From Thermoleophilaceae bacterium (lineage in GTDB: Bacteria > Actinomycetota > Thermoleophilia > Solirubrobacterales > Thermoleophilaceae), in NCBI GenBank assembly GCA_013812005.1, contig JACCUE010000167.1, forward strand, positions 1-7,467: a stretch of DNA of 7,467 nt. Reading direction: 5' to 3'. Every line of letters starts with the position of its first letter. Position 1 is the stretch's first letter. Shown here in pieces: positions 4,783 through 7,467 of the stretch. Made by a program: the position numbers and the translations under genes. The notes below the pieces were generated by a model, which saw only the letters and a program-made list of their open reading frames with translations, searched no databases and was not told the DNA's origin.

Positions 4783-6897
4783 CTACGCCGGGATGGGATC
4801 GAGGTCCGAGCCGAAGCGCGCGATCACCGCGTCGCGCAGTAGCGTGTTCTCGGCGAGGGCGGGGTCGCGCTCGAGCAGGGCGCCGGCGTGCGCATGCGCT
4901 CGCTCCAGCAGCTCCGCGTCGTCGGGCAGCCGCGCCACCCTGAACTCGGGCAGACCGCTCTGGCGCGTGCCAAGCAGCTCCCCCGCCCCCCGCAGGTCGA
5001 GGTCCACCTCCGCCAGCCGGAAGCCGTCACGCTCGGAGGCGATCGCCTTCAGGCGCGGCAGCTTCGGGTCGCCGAAGAGGATGCATACCGACTTGTGCTC
5101 GCCCCGGCCCACGCGGCCCCGCAGCTGGTGCAGTTGGGAGAGCCCGTAGCGCTCGGCCGCCTCGATCAGCATGACCGTCGCGTTGGTCACGTCGATGCCG
5201 ACCTCGATCACGCTCGTGGCCACCAGCACGTCGGCCTCACCGGCGGCGAAGGAGCGCATCGCCGCCTGTTTTTGAGAGGTGGCCATCTGGCCGTGGATGA
5301 GCGCCACCCGCTGGTCACGGAACTCGGTGCGCTGCAGACGCTCGGCCTCGACTGTCGCGGCGGTGGCCTGCAACGCCTCCGACTCCTCGACCAGCGGGCA
5401 CACCACGAAGCACTGCCGTCCGGCGGCGATCTCCTCGCGGATGCGCTCATACGCCCGCGCGCGGGCGCGGGAGCCGTCCACCACGTACGTCTCGACCGGA
5501 CGGCGACCGGCGGGCAGCTCGCGAAGAACGGTCGCATCGAGGTCCCCGTAGGCGGTGAGCGACAGGGTGCGCGGGATGGGGGTGGCCGTCATGTGAAGCA
5601 CGTGAGGCGCCAAGCCCCCCGGGGCCTTGGCGTCGAGGGCCGCCCGCTGGCGCACGCCGAAGCGGTGCTGCTCGTCGACCACGCACACCGCCAGGTCGCG
5701 GAACCCCACCGGATCCTCGATCAGCGCGTGGGTGCCCACCACGAGCCCCAGCTCGCCGGATGCCAGGCGCGACAGGAGCTCACGCCGCCTGCCCGCAGGG
5801 GTCGATCCCGTCAGCAGCTCCACCGGTGCCAGCCCACCGAGCAGGCGGTCGAGGGTTATGAGGTGCTGCTCGGCCAGCGTCTCCGTAGGGGCCATCAGCG
5901 CAGCCTGGCGGTCGTTGTCCACCGCCCTGAGCATCGCGTGCAGCGCGACCGCCGTCTTGCCGCTGCCCACCTCGCCCATCAACAGGCGCTGCATCGGGCG
6001 CTCCGAGCCCAGGTCGCTGTCGATGTCGGCGCAGGCGGCGTCCTGGTCGCCGGTCAGCCGGAAGGGCAGCGCGTCGCGCCAGGACTCCGTGAGCAATCCG
6101 CCGGTGGCCAGTGGCGCTGCTCGGCGGCCCTCGCGGCGATGGCGGCGCCTCGCGCCGGTGGCCACCTGGAGCAGGAACAGCTCCTCGAAGGCAAGCCGGC
6201 GCCGGGCTCCGGCCTCCTCGTCCTCACTGTCGGGGAAGTGAGCACCGGCCAGGGCGGCGGGACGGTCGGGCAGCCGCTCGGCGACCCGCAGCGCGGCGGG
6301 CAAGGGCTCCACGGCGTGGCGGAGCAGACCGTAGTCCTCCCAGACCAGGGAGCGCAGCACCGAAGCGGGAAGGCCGGCGGTGGCCGGATGCACGGGCACC
6401 AGGCCGACGGTGTGCACCGGCGCCTCTCCCTGCCCCACGAGCTCGTGCTCGGTGACCCAGAACTCGTTACGGCGACGGAGCTTGCCGTGCAGCAGCACCT
6501 GGGTGCCCTCCGACAGCTCCCGCGCGACCCAGGGCCGATTGAACCAGACGGCCAGCATCGGACCGCTCTCGTCGAAGACCCTGGCTTCCGCGCGTTTGCG
6601 GCGCCGGTCGCGCATCGGCTTGACGGTGACGCTGCGCACGGTGACCGCCACCGTGGCCTCCTCCCCCACTCCGACCGAGCCGATCTTGCGGGCGTCGCGG
6701 CGGTCGCGGTGGCTGTGGGGCAGGTGCTCGATCAGGTCGCCGTGGGTGGCGATGCCGAGCGCGGCGAGGCCCTTCGCCACCTTGCCCGTGGCCTGCAGGG
6801 GCTGCCCGAGCAGGCTCGGGCGGGGAAGTGAGCGCAGCTCGGTGGCGAGCGCCGCCTCACGGGTGAGCTCTTCGGCGGTTCCGAAGACCGTGGTCAC
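4783..6897 (-). CDS. recG: ATP-dependent DNA helicase RecG
   Basis: RecG is a superfamily 2 translocase that remodels stalled replication forks and Holliday junctions. With the GTG start at 6897 the protein is 704 residues, normal for the family. The N-terminal wedge/OB-fold domain spans roughly 75-155 and includes VWFNRPWV (117-124), the junction-contacting region. Helicase motifs follow in order: FRLTGDQ (279-285), Walker A GEVGSGKT (308-315), APTETLAEQH (336-345), GSTPAGRRRELL (364-375), DEQHRFGV (408-415), TATPIPRT (437-444), HGQM (535-538), and motif VI QLRGRVGRG (591-599), then LDLRGAGELLGTRQSGLPEF (633-652). All motor residues look intact. The frame stays open further upstream to 7089, but that stretch lies within the fakA-like gene, is Arg/Pro-rich and non-homologous, and the GTGA overlap with the preceding stop makes GTG 6897 the natural start. 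It is followed eight bases later by rsmD. Confidence 0.97.
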   Translation of the reverse strand: MTTVFGTAEELTREAALATELRSLPRPSLLGQPLQATGKVAKGLAALGIATHGDLIEHLPHSHRDRRDARKIGSVGVGEEATVAVTVRSVTVKPMRDRRRKRAEARVFDESGPMLAVWFNRPWVARELSEGTQVLLHGKLRRRNEFWVTEHELVGQGEAPVHTVGLVPVHPATAGLPASVLRSLVWEDYGLLRHAVEPLPAALRVAERLPDRPAALAGAHFPDSEDEEAGARRRLAFEELFLLQVATGARRRHRREGRRAAPLATGGLLTESWRDALPFRLTGDQDAACADIDSDLGSERPMQRLLMGEVGSGKTAVALHAMLRAVDNDRQAALMAPTETLAEQHLITLDRLLGGLAPVELLTGSTPAGRRRELLSRLASGELGLVVGTHALIEDPVGFRDLAVCVVDEQHRFGVRQRAALDAKAPGGLAPHVLHMTATPIPRTLSLTAYGDLDATVLRELPAGRRPVETYVVDGSRARARAYERIREEIAAGRQCFVVCPLVEESEALQATAATVEAERLQRTEFRDQRVALIHGQMATSQKQAAMRSFAAGEADVLVATSVIEVGIDVTNATVMLIEAAERYGLSQLHQLRGRVGRGEHKSVCILFGDPKLPRLKAIASERDGFRLAEVDLDLRGAGELLGTRQSGLPEFRVARLPDDAELLERAHAHAGALLERDPALAENTLLRDAVIARFGSDLDPIPA

Positions 6898-7467
6898 TCT
6901 GCGCAGAGCAGCCACCACCACGCCGGCTGGCCGCCGTCGTGGTACTCGAGCTCGACCCCCTCGGGCACGAGCTCCTCGACCGCCGTCCGGTCGAGGGGGG
7001 CGCCTTCGCCCGCGATGCAGGTGATCAGCTCCGCCCCGACGCCGACGCCCGCCATCGTGAGGCGCAGGGTGTCGGCGGGATCTCCCCACGACACCAGCTC
7101 GCCGCCGGAATACCCGACGGCGTCGCCCTCGCCGAAACGCCCCTGGGGGTCGCTGCGGGCCGAGCGCGCGACCCCTCCCACCACCACGCCACCGGCGGCG
7201 GCAGCGACCGCATCTGCGTTCTCCTCGCAGGTCCGCGTCGAATCGAAGGCCAGCAAGGCGGACAGACCCTCCTGCTGAGCCCGTGTGGGCACGACCCGCA
7301 CCGGCTTCTCGGACATCTCGGCGGCGCGCTCGGCGGCCATGATCACGTTGGCGCTGTTGGGCAGCACCACCACCGCGCTGGCCTCGGCCGCGTGGATTCC
7401 CGCGAGCAGCTCATAGGTGGAAGGGTTCATGGTCTGGCCGCCTTCCACCACGGAGGCGCCGAGCTCG
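6894..7467 (-). CDS. FakA/YloV (DAK2-fusion) family protein, C-terminal part (5' end outside the window)
   Basis: About 190 C-terminal residues are visible, entering the window in frame as ELGASVVEGGQTMNPSTYEL. The block GGQTMNPST, then VVLPNSANVIMAAERAA and VRVVPTRAQQEG, are hallmarks of the FakA/YloV family. In firmicutes FakA phosphorylates fatty acids bound to FakB (DegV family), producing acyl-phosphate for PlsX and PlsY. The kinase (DAK2) domain is at the N-terminus, outside the window; what is seen is the C-terminal region thought to bind the FakB partner. The fakA-like/recG pairing is common in actinobacteria and firmicutes. Its TGA stop overlaps the recG GTG start (GTGA, 6894-6897). 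Fatty-acid kinase activity is inferred from the family. A different dihydroxyacetone-kinase-like substrate cannot be excluded from this fragment. Confidence 0.92.
   Translation of the reverse strand, partial: ELGASVVEGGQTMNPSTYELLAGIHAAEASAVVVLPNSANVIMAAERAAEMSEKPVRVVPTRAQQEGLSALLAFDSTRTCEENADAVAAAAGGVVVGGVARSARSDPQGRFGEGDAVGYSGGELVSWGDPADTLRLTMAGVGVGAELITCIAGEGAPLDRTAVEELVPEGVELEYHDGGQPAWWWLLCAE

Noticed and set aside
4888..6831. A 647-codon open frame on the plus strand opposite recG
   Set aside because: It reads as a His/Gln/Arg/Gly-rich sequence with no recognisable domain, and recG on the other strand has every helicase motif in order. GC-rich coding DNA often leaves the opposite strand open.
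6898..7089. Upstream extension of the recG frame by 64 codons
   Set aside because: The extension is Arg/Pro/Gly-rich, matches nothing in RecG and lies inside the fakA-like gene. The GTGA overlap at 6894-6897 gives a normal 704-residue RecG.

Overview
This is a high-GC bacterial window in which every gene lies on the minus strand. In transcription order (right to left) it reads: fakA/yloV-like (5' end outside the window), recG, rsmD, coaD, a sepIVA-like coiled-coil gene, a DUF177 (yceD-family) gene, rpmF, plsX, acpP, rnc, smc (3' end outside the window). The composition, frequent GTG starts, the recG-rsmD-coaD order and the SepIVA-like gene next to DUF177 point to an actinobacterium. The sequence style of PlsX and RNase III suggests a deep-branching class such as Thermoleophilia (Solirubrobacterales-like). 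That finer placement is inference from remembered family sequences.

The right third (about 4247-7467) is tightly packed. The fakA-like stop and the recG start overlap as GTGA, recG and rsmD are 8 bp apart, and rsmD overlaps coaD by 8 bp. The middle (about 2557-3741) is looser: a 77-bp gap precedes the sepIVA-like gene, which has the clearest Shine-Dalgarno sequence in the window, and a 124-bp gap precedes DUF177. The left third (1-2529) is again compact. rpmF is followed by a 9-bp-arm hairpin next to an 8-bp palindrome, then plsX, acpP (ATGA overlap), rnc (23- to 32-bp overlap) and smc (TGATG overlap).

Functionally this is a housekeeping block. It covers membrane lipid precursors (FakA-type fatty-acid kinase, PlsX, ACP, and CoaD, which makes the precursor of CoA), ribosome building and RNA processing (RsmD, DUF177, bL32, RNase III), and chromosome repair, segregation and division (RecG, SMC, SepIVA-like). 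It merges the DUF177-rpmF-plsX-acpP order known from many bacteria with the sepIVA-DUF177-rnc-smc order known from mycobacteria.

I see no mobile element, CRISPR array, rRNA or tRNA, and no gene-free stretch above 300 bp. I do not see an undescribed multi-gene system. The points most worth checking are: an RNase III whose usual metal-binding acidic set is incomplete (E41 and D114 of the E. coli enzyme are Ala and Ser here) while its dsRNA-binding domain looks intact; the hairpin plus TGACGTCA element at the rpmF-plsX junction, which also bears on the plsX start; and a possible 18-19 codon leader ORF ending on the sepIVA-like start codon.
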